Shown one piece after another: positions 63,573 through 64,000 of a stretch of DNA of 64,000 bases. Both the position numbers and the translations under genes were made by a program. The notes under the pieces were generated by a model. That model did not search any database and was not told the DNA's origin. It saw only the letters and a program-made list of their open reading frames with translations. How positions within the stretch are numbered: the stretch's first letter is position 1; each line of letters starts with the position of its first letter. The stretch covers positions 744,001 through 808,000 of the forward strand of contig NZ_CP039291.1 of assembly GCF_004798685.1 (NCBI RefSeq), in the 5' to 3' direction. The stretch is from Cellulomonas shaoxiangyii (GTDB lineage Bacteria; Actinomycetota; Actinomycetes; Actinomycetales; Cellulomonadaceae).

Positions 63573-64000
63573 ATGGACTCTCCCGCCAGCGCCACCCCCG
63601 CCCTGCGCGGGCGGCGCGCGCGCCGGGCGACGCGCGGTCCCCGCACGGTCGAGGTCGACGTCGTCGTGATCGGTGCGGGCCAGGCCGGCCTCTCCGCCGC
63701 CTACCACCTGCAGCGGACCGGGCTCGTGGCCGTCGGGTCGCGGGGCTGGGAGCAGGCGGCGGGCACGTTCGTCGTCCTGGACGACAACGCGCGGGCCGGC
63801 GGTGCGTGGCAGCACCGCTGGCGCAGCCTGACGATGGCCGACGCGCACGGGATCCACGACCTGCCCGGCATGCCGCTCGTGGTCGTCGACCCGGCCGAGC
63901 CCGCCGCCGACGCCGTGCCCTACTACTTCGCGCAGTACGAGGACGCCTACGGGCTGAACGTGCAGCGGCCCGTGCGCGTCGAGCGCCTCGAGCGCGCCCG
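63573..64000 (+). CDS. FAD/NAD(P)-binding oxidoreductase, 3' partial
   Basis: The first 142 residues of a flavoprotein that runs off the window with the frame still open. After a basic N-terminus (to ~25) comes VDVVVIGAGQAGLSAAYHLQRTG, the FAD-binding fold, and then GGAWQHRWRSLTMADAHGIHDLPGMPL, as in flavin-containing monooxygenase-like proteins. The ATG at 63573 is the only credible start after the non-coding gap. Confidence 0.85.
   Translation, partial: MDSPASATPALRGRRARRATRGPRTVEVDVVVIGAGQAGLSAAYHLQRTGLVAVGSRGWEQAAGTFVVLDDNARAGGAWQHRWRSLTMADAHGIHDLPGMPLVVVDPAEPAADAVPYYFAQYEDAYGLNVQRPVRVERLERA

Overview
The window is a very GC-rich actinobacterial chromosome segment. Several features point to the Cellulomonadaceae, most likely Cellulomonas: a mycothiol synthase (mshD), many GTG starts, secreted polysaccharide enzymes carrying CBM2 modules on Pro/Thr linkers, and the general gene content. 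The genus is an inference; there is no rRNA or other marker gene to confirm it. I saw no tRNA, rRNA, insertion sequence, phage or CRISPR array.

Layout. 1-9195 is one tightly overlapping plus-strand operon: a Dpp/Nik-type ABC importer (probably nickel), ureA, a fused ureB-ureC gene, ureF, ureG with a histidine-rich tail, ureD, and an argJ-like acetyltransferase. 9262-10896 is a secreted CE2-type esterase with CBM2. 10990-14934 is a minus-strand operon of ABC ATPase, permease, histidine kinase and response regulator. 15076-18908 holds an Old Yellow Enzyme homologue, a membrane protein, a secreted beta-helix protein and a GNAT acetyltransferase. 18939-21535 is a redox/methyltransferase pair diverging from an XRE-cupin regulator. 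21572-24076 holds small accessory genes and a zinc alcohol dehydrogenase. 24371-26026 is a CBM2-GH18 chitinase with a complex AT-rich upstream region, followed by a possible structured small RNA. 26431-31940 holds an aldo/keto reductase, a TetR regulator with an ABC exporter, a YjbR-like protein, a nucleotidyltransferase-like protein and an endonuclease/phosphatase-family protein.

31941-33240 is repeat-rich and nearly gene-free: dispersed inverted repeats, a G-rich tract, a G12 run and a perfect 15-copy octanucleotide array next to a small membrane-protein gene. 33240-35064 is an FMN reductase/LLM monooxygenase pair. 35138-36819 is a SipW/TasA-type secretion cluster. 36936-39041 is a GGDEF-EAL protein. 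39262-46943 holds msrB (with a SigR/SigH-like promoter), a NERD protein, MarR, two MFS transporters, an unknown protein and a hipBA toxin-antitoxin pair. 47407-49038 is a DUF47-Pit phosphate transport pair. 49091-59085 is a galactan-utilisation locus: LacI regulator, GH42 beta-galactosidase, sugar ABC importer and a surface-anchored GH53 galactanase, with three perfect operator palindromes. 59139-62341 is polyphosphate kinase with a MutT1-like Nudix/phosphatase, followed by mshD and the start of a flavoprotein gene.

The main themes are nickel and urea nitrogen metabolism, plant and chitin polysaccharide degradation, phosphate/polyphosphate handling and oxidative-stress defence. The most unusual signals are in the urease operon (gene fusion, a relay of five tandem TGATG junctions, an embedded argJ paralogue), the octanucleotide array, and the operator-rich chitinase and galactan promoters.
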